Shown piece after piece: positions 26,901-40,800 of a stretch of DNA of 64,000 nt. The notes beneath the pieces are model-generated. The model was not told the DNA's origin and ran no database searches. It saw only the letters and a program-made list of their open reading frames with translations. The stretch lies in assembly GCA_036172665.1 (NCBI GenBank), contig CM069874.1, positions 55,968,707 to 56,032,706 of the forward strand. The letters run 5' to 3'. The translations under genes and the position numbers were made by a program. This DNA is from Prosopocoilus inquinatus. Lineage: Eukaryota; Arthropoda; Insecta; Coleoptera; Lucanidae. Position 1 is the stretch's first letter; the number at the start of each line of letters is the position of its first letter.

Positions 26901-29755
26901 AAGTTTTCGCTTTGGAAAAATTGCTGTTTGTGGGGGAATCAAACGTTTCCCTCTCAGGACAATGACGTTCTCCACTGGTCATCCAACGGAGAAAACAGCA
27001 TCGTTCCATCTCTCTCCGTCTCTGAGTAATCGCGATTTATCTGGAAAAAATTGGCGGAGGCGCCGGGTATGAATGTAAACAAGCAATATCTCCGGAACGG
27101 TTGGAGTTAGGAAGATGTGGTTTTCACTACTGCGTAGCATTCGGCCAGCTGCATAATACAGATGCAGTTTCGACCTTCACACTCGATTGGAAAAGAAGTT
27201 TTCGCTTTGGAAAAATTGCTGTTTGTGGGGGAATTAAACGTTTCCCTCTCAGGACAATGACGTTCTCCACTGGTCATCCAACGGAGAAAACAGCATCGTT
27301 CCATCTCTCTCCGTCTCTGAGTAATCGCGATTTTTCTGATAAAAATTGGCGGAGGCGCCGGGTATGAATTTAAACAAGCAATATCTCCGGAACGGTTGGA
27401 GTTAGGAAGATGTGGTTTTCACTGCTGCGTAGCATTCGGCCAGCTGCATAATACAGATGCAGTTTCGACCTTCACACTCGATTGGAAAAGAAGTTTTCGC
27501 TTTGGAAAAATTGCTGTTTGTGGGGGAATTAAACGTTTCCCTCTCAGAAGAATGACGTTCTCCATTGGTCATCCAACGGAGAAGACAGCATCGTTCCATC
27601 TCTCTCCGTCTCTGAGTAATCGCGATTTATCTGGAAAAAATTGGCGGAGGCGCCGGGTATGAATTTAAACAAGCAATATCTCCGGAACGGTTGGAGTTAG
27701 GAAGATGTGGTTTTCACTGCTGCGTAGCATTCGGCCAGCTGCATAATACAGATGCAGTTTCGACCTTCACACTCGATTGGAAAAGAAGTTTTCGCTTTGG
27801 AAAAATTGCTGTTTGTGGGGGAATTAAACGTTTCCCTCTCAGGAGAATGACGTTCTCCACTGGTCATCCAACGGAGAAAACAGCATCGTTCCATCTCTCT
27901 CCGTCTCTGAGTAATCGCGATTTATCTGGAAAAAATTGGCGGAGGCGCCGGGTATGAATTTAAACAAGCAATATCTCCGGAACGGTTGGAGTTAGGAAGA
28001 TGTGGTTTTCACTGCTGCGTAGCATTCGGCCAGCTGCATAATACAGATGCAGTTTCGACCTTCACACTCGATTGGAAAAGAAGTTTTCGCTTTGGAAAAA
28101 TTGCTGTTTTTGGGGGAATTAAACGTTTCCCTCTCAGGAGAATGACGCTGTCCACTGATCATCCAACGGAGAAGACAGCATCGTTCCATTTCTCTCCGTC
28201 TCTGAGTAATCGCGATTTTTCTGAAAGAAATTGGCGGAGGCGCCGGGTATGTATTTAAACAAGCAATATCTCCGGAACGGTTGGAGTTAGGAAGATGTGG
28301 TTTTCACAGCTGCGTAGCATTCGGCCAGCTGCATAATACAGATGCAGTTTCGACCTTCACACTCGATTGGAGAAGAAGTTTTCGCTTTGGAAAAATTGCT
28401 GTTTGTGGGGGAATTAAACGTTTCCCTCTCAGGACAATGACGTTCTCCACTGGTCATCCAACGGAGAAAACAGCATCGTTCCATCTCTCTCCGTCTCTGA
28501 GTAATCGCGATTTTTCTGGAAAAAATTGGCGGAGGCGCCGGGTATGAATGTAAACAAGCAATATCTCCGGAACGGTTGGAGTTAGGAAGATGTGGTTTTC
28601 ACTGCTGCGTAGCATTCGGCCAGCTGCATAATACAGATGCAGTTTCGACCTTCACACTCGATTGGAAAAGAAGTTTTCGCTTTGGAAAAATTGCTGTTTT
28701 TGGGGGAATTACACGTTTCCCTCTCAGGAGAATGACTTTCTCCACTGGTCATCCAACGGAGAAGACAGCATCGTTCCATTTCTCTCCGTCTCTGAGTAAT
28801 CGCGATTTTTCTGAAAAAAATTGGCGGAGGCGCCGGGTATGAATTTAAACAAGCAATATCTCCGGAACGGTTGGAGTTAGGAAGATGTGGTTTTCACAGC
28901 TGCGTAGCATTCGGCCAGCTGCATAATACAGATGCAGTTTCGACCTTCACACTCGATTGGAAAAGAAGTTTTCGCTTTGGAAAAATTGCTGTTTTTGGGG
29001 GAATTAAACGTTTCCCTCTCAGGAGAATGACGCTGTCCACTGATCATCCAACGGAGAAGACAGCATCGTTCCATTTCTCTCCGTCTCTGAGCAATCGCGA
29101 TTTTTCTGATAAAAATTGGCGGAGGCGCCGGGTATGAATTTAAACAAGCAATATCTCCGGAACGGTTGGAGTTAGGAAGATGTGGTTTTCACTGCTGCGT
29201 AGCATTCGGCCAGCTGCATAATACAGATGCAGTTTCGACCTTCACACTCGATTGGAAAAGAAGTTTTCGCTTTGGAAAAATTGCTGTTTTTGGGGGAATT
29301 AAACGTTTCCCTCTCAGGACAATGACTTTCTCCACTGGTCATCCAACGGAGAAGACAGCATCGTTCCATTTCTCTCCGTCTCTGAGTAATCGCGATTTTT
29401 CTGAAAAAAATTGGCGGAGGCGCCGGGTATGAATTTAAACAAGCAATATCTCCGGAACGGTTGGAGTTAGGAAGATGTGGTTTTCACTGCTGCGTAGCAT
29501 TCGGCCAGCTGCATAATACAGATGCAGTTTCGACCTTCACACTCGATTGGAAAAGAAGTTTTCGCTTTGGAAAAATTGCTGTTTTTGGGGGAATTAAACG
29601 TTTCCCTATCAGGAGAATGACGCTGTCCACTGGTCATCCAACGGAGAAGACAGCATCGTTCCATTTCTCTCCGTCTCTGAGTAATCGCGATTTATCTGGA
29701 AAAAATTGGCGGAGGCGCCGGGTATGAATTTAAACAAGCAATATCTCCGGAACGG

Positions 29756-30907
29756 TTGGAGTTAGGAAGATGTGGTTTTCACTGCTGCGTAGCATTCGGC
29801 CAGCTGCATAATACAGATGCAGTTTCGACCTTCACACTCGATTGGAAAAGAAGTTTTCGCTTTGGAAAAATTGCTGTTTGTGGGGGAATTAAACGTTTCC
29901 CTCTCAGGAGAATGACGTTCTCCATTGGTCATCCAACGGAGAAGACAGCATCGTTCCATCTCTCTCCGTCTCTGAGTAATCGCGATTTATCTGGAAAAAA
30001 TTGGCGGAGGCGCCGGGTATGAATTTAAACAAGCAATATCTCCGGAACGGTTGGAGTTAGGAAGATGTGGTTTTCACTGCTGCGTAGCATTCGGCCAGCT
30101 GCATAATACAGATGCAGTTTCGACCTTCACACTCGATTGGAAAAGAAGTTTTCGCTTTGGAAAAATTGCTGTTTGTGGGGGAATTAAACGTTTCCCTCTC
30201 AGGAGAATGACGTTCTCCACTGGTCATCCAACGGAGAAGACAGCATCGTTCCATTTCTCTCCGTCTCTGAGTAATCGCGATTTTTCTGATAAAAATTGGC
30301 GGAAGCGCCGGGTATGAATTTAAACAAGCAATATCTCCGGAACGGTTGGAGTTAGGAAGATGTGGTTTTCACAGCTGCGTAGCATTCGGCCAGCTGCATA
30401 ATACAGATGCAGTTTCGACCTTCACACTCGATTGGAAAAGAAGTTTTCGCTTTGGAAAATTTGCTGTTTATGGGGGAATTAAACGTTTCCCTCTCAGGAG
30501 AATGACTTTCTCCACTGGTCATCCAACGGAGAAGACAGCATCGTTCCATCTCTCTCCGTCTCTGAGTAATCGCGATTTTTCTGGAAAAAATTGGCGGAGG
30601 CGCCGGGTATGAATTTAAACAAGCAATATCTCCGGAACGGTTGGAGTTAGGAACATGTGGTTTTCAATGCTGCGTAGCATTCGGCCAGCTGCATAATACA
30701 GATGCAGTTTCGACCATCACACTCGATTGGAAAAGAAGTTTTCGCTTTGGACAAATTGCTGTTTGTGGGGGAATTAAACGTTTCCCTCTCAGGAGAATGA
30801 CGTTCTCCACTGGTCATCCAACGGAGAAAACAGCATCGTTCCATCTCTCTCCGTCTCTGAGTAATCGCGATTTATCTGGAAAAAATTGGCGGAGGCGCCG
30901 GGTATGA
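29756..30907 (+). repeat. Displaced copy of the 16.8-17.9 kb block
   Basis: Matches 16776-17927 monomer by monomer at an offset of 44 monomers, including the paired GGAACATGTGG/TCAATGC monomer at 30641. Small differences exist: GGCGGAAGCGCC near 30299 and a different final variant (ATTTATCTGG instead of GATAAAAATT). GGCGGAAGCGCC is also found near 35260, so the 35.0-35.9 kb stretch is probably a further copy of this one. Confidence 0.8.
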
Positions 30908-33900
30908 ATGTAAACAAGCAATATCTCCGGAACGGTTGGAGTTAGGAAGATGTGGTTTTCACTGCTGCGTAGCATTCGGCCAGCTGCATAATACAGATGC
31001 AGTTTCGACCTTCACACTCGATTGGAAAAGAAGTTTTCGCTTTGGAAAAATTGCTGTTTTTGGGGGAATTAAACGTTTCCCTCTCAGGAGAATGACGCTG
31101 TCCACTGATCATCCAACGGAGAAGACAGCATCGTTCCATTTCTCTCCGTCTCTGAGTAATCGCGATTTTTCTGAAAAAAATTGACGGAGGCGCCGGGTAT
31201 GAATTTAAACAAGCAATATCTCCAGAACGGTTGGAGTTAGGAAGATGTGGTTTTCACTGCTGCGTAGCATTCGCCCAGCTGCATAATACAGATGCAGTTT
31301 CGACCTTCACACTCGATTGGAAAAGAAGTTTTCGCTTTGGAAAAATTGCTGTTTTTGGGGGAATTAAACGTTTCCCTCTCAGGACAATGACTTTCTCCAC
31401 TGGTCATCCAACGGAGAAAACAGCATCGTTCCATTTCTCTCCGTCTATGAGTAATCGCGATTTTTCTGGAAAAAATTGGCGGAGGCGCCGGGTAAGAATT
31501 TAAACAAGCAATATCTCCGAAACGGTTGGAGTTAGGAAGATGTGGTTTTCACAGCTGCGTAGCATTCGGCCAGCTGCATAATACAGATGCAGTTTCGACC
31601 TTCACACTCGATTGGAAAAGAAGTTTTCGCTTTGGAAAAATTGCTGTTTTTGGGGGAATTAAACGTTTCCCTCTCAGGAGATTGACGTTCTCCACTGGTC
31701 ATCCAACGGAGAAAACAGCATCGTTCCATCTATCTCCGTCTCTGAGTAATCGCGATTTTTCTGATGAAAATTGGCGGAGGCGCCGGGTATGAATTTAAAC
31801 AAGCAATATCTCCGGAACGGTTGGAGTTAGGAAGATGTGGTTTTCACAGCTCCGTAGCATTCGGCCAGCTGCATAATACAGATGCAGTTTCGACCTTCAC
31901 ACTCGATTGGAAAAGAAGTTTTCGCTTTGGAAAAATTGCTGTTTGTGGGGGAATTAAACGTTTCCCTCTCAGGGGAATGACGTTCTCCACTGGTAATCCA
32001 ACGGAGAAAACAGCATCGTTCCATCTCTCTCCGTCTCTGAGTAATCGCGATTTTTCTGAAAAAAATTGGAGGAGGCGCCGGGTATGAATGTAAACAAGCA
32101 ATATCTCCGGAACGGTTGGAGTTAGGAAGATGTGGTTTTCACTGCTGCGTAGCATTCGGTCAGCTGCATAATACAGATGCAGTTTCGACCTTCACACTCG
32201 ATTGGAAAAGAAGTTTTCGCTTTGGAAAAATTGCTGTTTGTGGGGGAATCAAACGTTTCCCTCTCAGGACAATGACGTTCTCCACTGGTCATCCAACGGA
32301 GAAAACAGCATCGTTCCATCTCTCTCCGTCTCTGAGTAATCGCGATTTATCTGGAAAAAATTGGCGGAGGCGCCGGGTATGAATGTAAACAAGCAATATC
32401 TCCGGAACGGTTGGAGTTAGGAAGATGTGGTTTTCACTGCTGCGTAGCATTCGGCCAGCTGCATAATACAGATGCAGTTTCGACCTTCACACTCGATTGG
32501 AAAAGAAGTTTTCGCTTTGGAAAAATTGCTGTTTGTGGGGGAATTAAACGTTTCCCTCTCAGGACAATGACGTTCTCCATTGGTCATCCAACGGAGAAAA
32601 CAGCATCGTTCCATCTCTCTCCGTCTCTGAGTAATCGCGATTTTTCTGATAAAAATTGGCGGAGGCGCCGGGTATGAATGTAAACAAGCAATATCTCCGG
32701 AACGGTTGGAGTTAGGAAGATGTGGTTTTCACTGCTGCGTAGCATTCGGCCAGCTGCATTATACAGATGCAGTTTCGACCTTCACACTCGATTGGAAAAG
32801 AAGTTTTCGCTTTGGAAAAATTGCTGTTTTTGGGGGAATTAAACGTTTCCCTCTCAGGACAATGACTTTCTCCACTGGTCATCCAGCGGAGAAAACAGCA
32901 TCGTTCCATTTCTCTCCGTCTCTGAGTAATCGCGATTTTTCTGAAAGAAATTGGCGGAGGCGCCGGGTATGAATTTAAACAAGCAATATCTCCGGAACGG
33001 TTGGAGTTAGGAAGATGTGATTTTCACTGCTGCGTAGCATTCGGCCAGCTGCATAATACAGATGCAGTTTCGACCTTCACACTCGATTGGAAAAGAAGTT
33101 TTCGCTTTGGAAAAATTGCTGTTTTTGGGGGAATTAAACGTTTCCCTCTCAGGAGAATGACGCTGTCCACTGATCATCCAACGGGGAAGACAGCATCGTT
33201 CCATTTCTCTCCGTCTCTGAGTAATCGCGATTTATCTGGAAAAAATTGGCGGAGGCGCCGGGTATGAATGTAAACAAGCAATATCTCCGGAACGGTTGGA
33301 GTTAGGAAGATGTGGTTTTCACTGCTGCGTAGCATTCGGCCAGCTGCATAATACAGATGCAGTTTCGACCTTCACACTCGATTGGAAAAGAAGTTTTCGC
33401 TTTGGAAAAATTGCTGTTTGTGATGGAATTAAACGTTTCCCTCTCAGGACAATGACGTTCTCCACTGGTCATCCAACGGAGAAAACAGCATCGTTCCATC
33501 TCTCTCCGTCTCTGAGTAATCGCGATTTTTCTGGAAAAAATTGGCGGAGGCGCCGGGTATGAATTTAAACAAGCAATATCTCCGGAACGGTTGGAGTTAG
33601 GAAGATGTGGTTTTCACTGCTGCGTAGCATTCGCCCAGCTGCATAATACAGATGCAGTTTCGACCTTCACACTCGATTGGAAAAGAAGTTTTCGCTTTGG
33701 AAAAATTGCTGTTTTTGGGGGAATTAAACGTTTCCCTCTCAGGAGAATGACGTTCTCCACTAGTCATCCAACGGAGAAAACAGCATCGTTCCATCTCTCT
33801 CCGTCTCTGAGTAATCGCGATTTTTCTGAAAAAAATTGGCGGAGGCGCCGGGTATGAATGTAAACAAGCAATATCTCCGGAACGGTTGGAGTTAGGAAGA

Positions 33901-34764
33901 TGTGGTTTTCTCTGCTGCGTAGCATTCGCCTAGCTGCATAATACAGATGCAGTTTCGACCTTCACACTCGATTGGAAAAGAAGTTTTCGCTTTGGAAAAA
34001 TTGCTGTTTGTGGGGGAATTAAACGTTTCCCTCTCAGGACAATGACGTTCTCCACTGGTCATCCAACGGAGAAAACAGCATCGTTCCATCTCTCTCCGTC
34101 TCTGAGTAATCGCGATTTATCTGGAAAAAATTGGCGGAGGCGTCGGGTATGAATGTAAACAAGCAATATCTCCGGAACGGTTGGAGTTAGGAAGATGTGG
34201 TTTTCACAGCTGCGTAGCATTCGGCCAGCTGCATAATACAGATGCAGTTTCGACCTTCACACTCGATTGGAAAAGAAGTTTTCGCTTTGGAAAAATTGCT
34301 GTTTGTGGGGGAATTAAATGTTTCCCTCTCAGGAGAATGACGTTCTCCACTGGTCATCCAACGGAGAAGACAGCATCGTTCCATTTCTCTCCGTCTCTGA
34401 GTAATCGCGATTTTTCTGAAAGAAATTGGCGGAGGCGCCGGGTATGTATTTAAACAAGCAATATCTCCGGAACGATTGGAGTTAGGAAGATGTGGTTTTC
34501 ACTGCTGCGTAGCATTCGGCCAGCTGCATAATACAGATGCAGTTTCGAACTTCACACTCGATTGGAAAAGAAGTTTTCGCTTTGGAAAAATTGCTGTCTT
34601 TGGGGGAATTAAACGTTTCCCTCTCAGGAGAATGACGTTCTCCACTGGTCATCCAACGGAGAAAACAGCATCGTTCCATCTCTCTCCGTCTCTGAGTAAT
34701 CGCGATTTTTCTGGAAAAAATTGGCGGAGGCGCCGGGTATGAATTTAAACAAGCAATATCTCCG

Positions 34765-35002
34765 GAACGGTTGGAGTTAGGAAGATGTGGTTTTCACTGC
34801 TGCGTAGCATTCGGCCAGCTGCATAATACAGATGCAGTTTCGACCTTCACACTCGATTGGAAAAGAAGTTTTCGCTTTGGAAAAATTGCTGTTTGTGGGG
34901 GAATTAAACGTTTCCCTCTCTCTCCGTCTCTGAGTAATCGCGATTTATCTGGAAAAAATTGGCGGAGGCGCCGGGTATGAATTTAAACAAGCAATATCTC
35001 CG
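34765..35002 (+). repeat. 238-bp satellite monomer with internal 57-bp deletion
   Basis: The monomer reads straight from TTTCCCTCTC into TCTCCGTCTCTGAG at about 34920, losing the segment that normally holds the GACGTTCTCC/CATCCAACGG part. CTCTC is present at both normal edges of the lost segment, which fits deletion by slippage or end joining at microhomology. Spacing to the next monomer falls from 295 to 238 bp. Confidence 0.9.
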
Positions 35003-35297
35003 GAACGGTTGGAGTTAGGAAGATGTGGTTTTCACTGCTGCGTAGCATTCGGCCAGCTGCATAATACAGATGCAGTTTCGACCTTCACACTCGATTGGAA
35101 AAGAAGTTTTCGCTTTGGAAAAATTGCTGTTTGTGGGGGAATTAAACGTTTCCCTCTCAGGAGAATGACGTTCTCCACTGGTCATCCAACGGAGAAGACA
35201 GCATCGTTCCATTTCTCTCCGTCTCTGAGTAATCGCGATTTTTCTGATAAAAATTGGCGGAAGCGCCGGGTATGAATTTAAACAAGCAATATCTCCG

Positions 35298-35584
35298 GAA
35301 CGGTTGGAGTTAGGAAGATGTGGTTTTCACAGCTGCGTAGCATTCGGCCAGCTGCATAATACAGATGCAGTTTCGACCTTCACACTCGATTGGAAAAGAA
35401 GTTTTCGCTTTGGAAAATTTGCTGTTTATTAAACGTTTCCCTCTCAGGAGAATGACTTTCTCCACTGGTCATCCAACGGAGAAGACAGCATCGTTCCATC
35501 TCTCTCCGTCTCTGAGTAATCGCGATTTTTCTGGAAAAAATTGGCGGAGGCGCCGGGTATGAATTTAAACAAGCAATATCTCCT
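35298..35584 (+). repeat. 287-bp satellite monomer with 8-bp deletion
   Basis: The monomer reads CTGTTTATTAAACG near 35425 where its sister copies at 17366, 30346 and 40311 read CTGTTTATGGGGGAATTAAACG. Eight bases are missing between two AT dinucleotides. It belongs to the TTTGCTGTTTATG sub-family and is followed by the GGAACATGTGG monomer, as in the sister copies. The next unit also shows TCCTCAACGG near 35581 in place of TCCGGAACGG. Confidence 0.85.
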
Positions 35585-38500
35585 CAACGGTTGGAGTTAG
35601 GAACATGTGGTTTTCAATGCTGCGTAGCATTCGGCCAGCTGCATAATACAGATGCAGTTTCGACCATCACACTCGATTGGAAAAGAAGTTTTCGCTTTGG
35701 ACAAATTGCTGTTTGTGGGGGAATTAAACGTTTCCCTCTCAGGAGAATGACGTTCTCCACTGGTCATCCAACGGAGAAAACAGCATCGTTCCATCTCTCT
35801 CCGTCTCTGAGTAATCGCGATTTATCTGGAAAAAATTGGCGGAGGCGCCGGGTATGAATGTAAACAAGCAATATCTCCGGAACGGTTGGAGTTAGGAAGA
35901 TGTGGTTTTCACTGCTGCGTAGCATTCGGCCAGCTGCATAATACAGATGCAGTTTCGACCTTCACACTCGATTGGAAAAGAAGTTTTCGCTTTGGAAAAA
36001 TTGCTGTTTTTGGAGGAATTAAACGTTTCCCTCTCAGGACAATGACTTTCTCCACTGGTCATCCAACGGAGAAGACAGCATCGTTCCATTTCTCTCCGTC
36101 TCTGAGTAATCGCGATTTTTCTGAAAAAAATTGGCGGAGGCGCCGGGTATGAATGTAAACAAGCAATATCTCCGGAACGGTTGGAGTTAGGAAGATGTGG
36201 TTTTCACTGCTGCGTAGCATTCGGCCAGCTGCATAATACAGATGCAGTTTCGACCTTCACACTCGATTGGAAAAGAAGTTTTCGCTTTGGAAAAATTGCT
36301 GTTTTTGGGGGAATTAAACGTTTCCCTCTCAGGAGAATGACGTTCTCCATTGGTCATCCAACGGAGAAGACAGCATCGTTCCATCTCTCTCCGTCTCTGA
36401 GTAATCGCGATTTATCTGAAAAAAATTGGCGGAGGCGCCGGGTATGAATTTAAACAAGCAATATCTCCGGAACGGTTGGAGTTAGGAAGATGTGGTTTTC
36501 ACTGCTGCGTAGCATTCGGCCAGCTGCATAATACAGATGCAGTTTCGACCTTCACACTCGATTGGAAAAGAAGTTTTCGCTTTGGAAAAATTGCTGTTTG
36601 TGGGGGAATTAAACGTTTCCCTCTCAGGACAATGACGTTCTCCACTGGTCATCCAACGGAGAAGACAGCATCGTTCCATCTCTCTCCGTCTCTGAGTAAT
36701 CGCGATTTTTCTGATAAAAATTGGCGGAGGCGCCGGGTATGAATTTAAACAAGCAATATCTCCGGAACGGTTGGAGTTAGGAAGATGTGGTTTTCACTGC
36801 TGCGTAGCATTCGGCCAGCTGCATAATACAGATGCAGTTTCGACCTTCACACTCGATTGGAAAAGAAGTTTTCGCTTTGGAAAAATTGCTGTTTGTGGGG
36901 GAATTAAACGTTTCCCTCTCAGGAGAATGACGTTCTCCACTGGTCATCCAACGGAGAAAATAGCATCGTTCCATCTCTCTCCGTCTCTGAGTAATCGCGA
37001 TTTTTCTGGAAAAAATTGGCGGAGGCGCCGGGTATGAATGTAAACAAGCAATATCTCCGGAACGGTTGGAGTTAGGAAGATGTGGTTTTCACTGCTGCGT
37101 AGCATTCGGCCAGCTGCATTATACAGATGCAGTTTCGACCTTCACACTCGATTGGAAAAGAAGTTTTCGCTTTGGAAAAATTGCTGTTTGTGGGGGAATT
37201 AAACGTTTCCCTCTCAGGACAATGACGTTCTCCACTGGTCATCCAACGGAGAAAACAGCATCGTTCCATCTCTCTCCGTCTCTGAGTAATCGCGATTTAT
37301 CTGGAAAAAATTGGCGGAGGCGCCGGGTATGAATGTAAACAAGCAATATCTCCGGAACGGTTGGAGTTAGGAAGATGTGGTTTTCACTGCTGCGTAGCAT
37401 TCGGCCAGCTGCATAATACAGATGCAGTTTCGACCTTCACACTCGATTGGAAAAGAAGTTTTCGCTTTGGAAAAATTGCTGTTTGTGGGGGAATTAAACG
37501 TTTCCCTCTCAGGAGAATGACGTTCTCCATTGGTCATCCAACGGAGAAGACAGCATGGTTCTATCTCTCTCCGTCTCTGAGTAATCGCGATTTTTCTGAA
37601 AGACATTGGCGGAGGCGCCGGGTATGAATTTAAACAAGCAATATCTCCGGAACGGTTGGAGTTAGGAAGATGCAGTTTTCACAGCTCCGTAGCATTCGGC
37701 CAGCTGCATAATACAGATGCAGTTTCGACCTTCACACTCGATTGGAAAAGAAGTTTTCGCTTTGGAAAAATTGCTGTTTGTGGGGGAATTAAACGTTTCC
37801 CTCTCAGGAGAATGACGTTCTCCACTGGTCATCCAACGGAGAAAATAGCATCGTTCCATCTCTCTCCGTCTCTGAGTAATCGCGATTTTTCTGGAAAAAA
37901 TTGGCGGAGGCGCCGGGTATGAATGTAAACAAGCAATATCTCCGGAACGGTTGGAGTTAGGAAGATGTGGTTTTCACTGCTGCGTAGCATTCGGCCAGCT
38001 GCATTATACAGATGCAGTTTCGACCTTCACACTCGATTGGAAAAGAAGTTTTCGCTTTGGAAAAATTGCTGTTTTTGGGGGAATTAAACGTTTCCCTCTC
38101 AGGACAATGACTTTCTCCACTGGTCATCCAACGGAGAAGACAGCATCGTTCCATTTCTCTCCGTCTCTGAGTAATCGCGATTTTTCTGAAAGAAATTGGC
38201 GGAGGCGCCGGGTATGTATTTAAACAAGCAATATCTCCGGAACGGTTGGAGTTAGGAAGATGTGGTTTTCACTGCTGCGTAGCATTCGGCCAGCTGCATA
38301 ATACAGATGCAGTTTCGACCTTCACACTCTATTGGAAAAGAAGTTCTCGCTTTGGAAAAATTGCTGTTTTTGGGGGAATTAAACGTTTCCCTCTCAGGAG
38401 AATGACGCTGTCCACTGATCATCCAACGGGGAAGACAGCATCGTTCCATTTCTCTCCGTCTCTGAGTAATCGCGATTTATCTGGAAAAAATTGGCGGAGG

Positions 38501-40800
38501 CGCCGGGTATGAATGTAAACAAGCAATATCTCCGGAACGGTTGGAGTTAGGAAGATGTGGTTTTCACTGCTGCGTAGCATTCGGCCAGCTGCATAATACA
38601 GATGCAGTTTCGACCTTCACACTCGATTGGAAAAGAAGTTTTCGCTTTGGAAAAATTGCTGTTTGTGGGGGAATTAAACGTTTCCCTCTCAGGACAATGA
38701 CGTTCTCCACTGGTCATCCAACGGAGAAAACAGCATCGTTCCATCTCTCTCCGTCTCTGAGTAATCGCGATTTTTCTGATGAAAATTGGCGGAGGCGCCG
38801 GGTATGAATTTAAACAAGCAATATCTCCGGAACGGTTGGAGTTAGGAAGATGTGGTTTTCACAGCTCCGTAGCATTCGGCCAGCTGCATAATACAGATGC
38901 AGTATCGACCTTCACACTCGATTGGAAAAGAAGTTTTCGCTTTGGAAAAATTGCTGTTTGTGGGGGAATTAAACGTTTCCCTCTCAGGGGAATGACGTTC
39001 TCCACTGGTCATCCAACGGAGAAAACAGCATCGTTCCATTTCTCTCCGTCTCTGAGTAATCGCGATTTTTCTGGAAAAAATTGGCGGAGGCGCCGGGTAT
39101 GAATTTAAACAAGCAATATCTCCGGAACGGTTGGAGTTAGGAAGATGTGGTTTTCACTGCTGCGTAGCATTCGGCCAGCTGCATAATACAGATGCAGTTT
39201 CGACCTTCACACTCGATTGGAAAAGAAGTTTTCGCTTTGGAAAAATTGCTGTTTGTGGGGGAATTAAACGTTTCCCTCTCAGGAGAATGACGTTCTCCAC
39301 TGGTCATCCAACGGAGAAAACAGCATCGTTCCATCTCTCTCCGTCTCTGAGTAATCGCGATTTTTCTGAAAAAAATTGGCGGAGGCGCCGGGTATGAATT
39401 TAAACAAGCAATATCTCCGGAACGGTTGGAGTTAGGAAGATGTGGTTTTCACTGCTGCGTAGCATTCGGCCAGCTGCATAATACAGATGCAGTTTCGACC
39501 TTCACACTCGATTGGAAAAGAAGTTTTCGCTTTGGAAAAATTGCTGTTTTTGGGGGAATTAAACGTTTCCCTCTCAGGAGAATGACGCTGTCCACTGATC
39601 ATCCAACGGAGAAGACAGCATCGTTCCATTTCTCTCCGTCTATGAGTAATCGCGATTTTTCTGGAAAAAATTGGCGGAGGCGCCGGGTATGAATTTAAAC
39701 AAGCAATATCTCCGAAACGGTTGGAGTTAGGAAGATGTGGTTTTCACTGCTGCGTAGCATTCGGCCAGCTGCATAATACAGATGCAGTTTCGACCTTCAC
39801 ACTCGATTGGAAAAGAAGTTTTCGCTTTGGAAAAATTGCTGTTTGTGGGGGAATTAAACGTTTCCCTCTCAGGAGAATGACGTTCTCCACTGGTCATCCA
39901 ACGGAGAAGACAGCATCGTTCCATTTCTCTCCGTCTCTGAGTAATCGCGATTTTTCTGAAAAAAATTGACGGAGGCGCCGGGTATGAATTTAAACGAGCA
40001 ATATCTCCGGAACGGTTGGAGTTAGGAAGATGTGGTTTTCACTGCTGCGTAGCATTCGGCCAGCTGCATAATACAGATGCAGTTTCGACCTTCACACTCG
40101 ATTGGAAAAGAAGTTTTCGCTTTGGAAAAATTGCTGTTTGTGGGGGAATTAAACGTTTCCCTCTCAGGAGAATGACTTTCTCCACTGGTCATCCAACGGA
40201 GAAGACAGCATCGTTCCATCTCTCTCCGTCTCTGAGTAATCGCGATTTTTCTGATAAAAATTGGCGGAGGCGCCGGGTATGAATTTAAACAAGCAATATC
40301 TCCGGAACGGTTGGAGTTAGGAAGATGTGGTTTTCACTGCTGCGTAGCATTCGGCCAGCTGCATAATACAGATGCAGTTTCGACCTTCACACTCGATTGG
40401 AAAAGAAGTTTTCGCTTTGGAAAATTTGCTGTTTATGGGGGAATTAAACGTTTCCCTCTCAGGAGAATGACTTTCTCCACTGGTCATCCAACGGAGAAGA
40501 CAGCATCGTTCCATTTCTCTCCGTCTCTGAGTAATCGCGATTTTTCTGAAAAAAATTGGCGGAGGCGCCGGGTATGAATTTAAACAAGCAATATCTCCGG
40601 AACGGTTGGAGTTAGGAACATGTGGTTTTCAATGCTGCGTAGCATTCGGCCAGCTGCATAATACAGATGCAGTTTCGACCTTCACACTCGATTGGAAAAG
40701 AAGTTTTCGCTTTGGACAAATTGCTGTTTGTGTGGGAATTAAACGTTTCCCTCTCAGGGGAATGACGTTCTCCACTGGTCATCCAACGGAGAAAACAGCA

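Noticed and set aside
264..40577. Repeated 65-codon (minus) and 88-90-codon (plus) open frames in each 295-bp monomer as a protein family
   Set aside because: The 295-bp period shifts the frame in each copy, the differences are mostly amino-acid changing, some copies have stops, and no splice sites, domain or promoter accompany them. Longer frames at 5806, 6158, 31764 and 38779 come from a 1-bp deletion or a local GATGAAAATTGG variant giving a new ATG.
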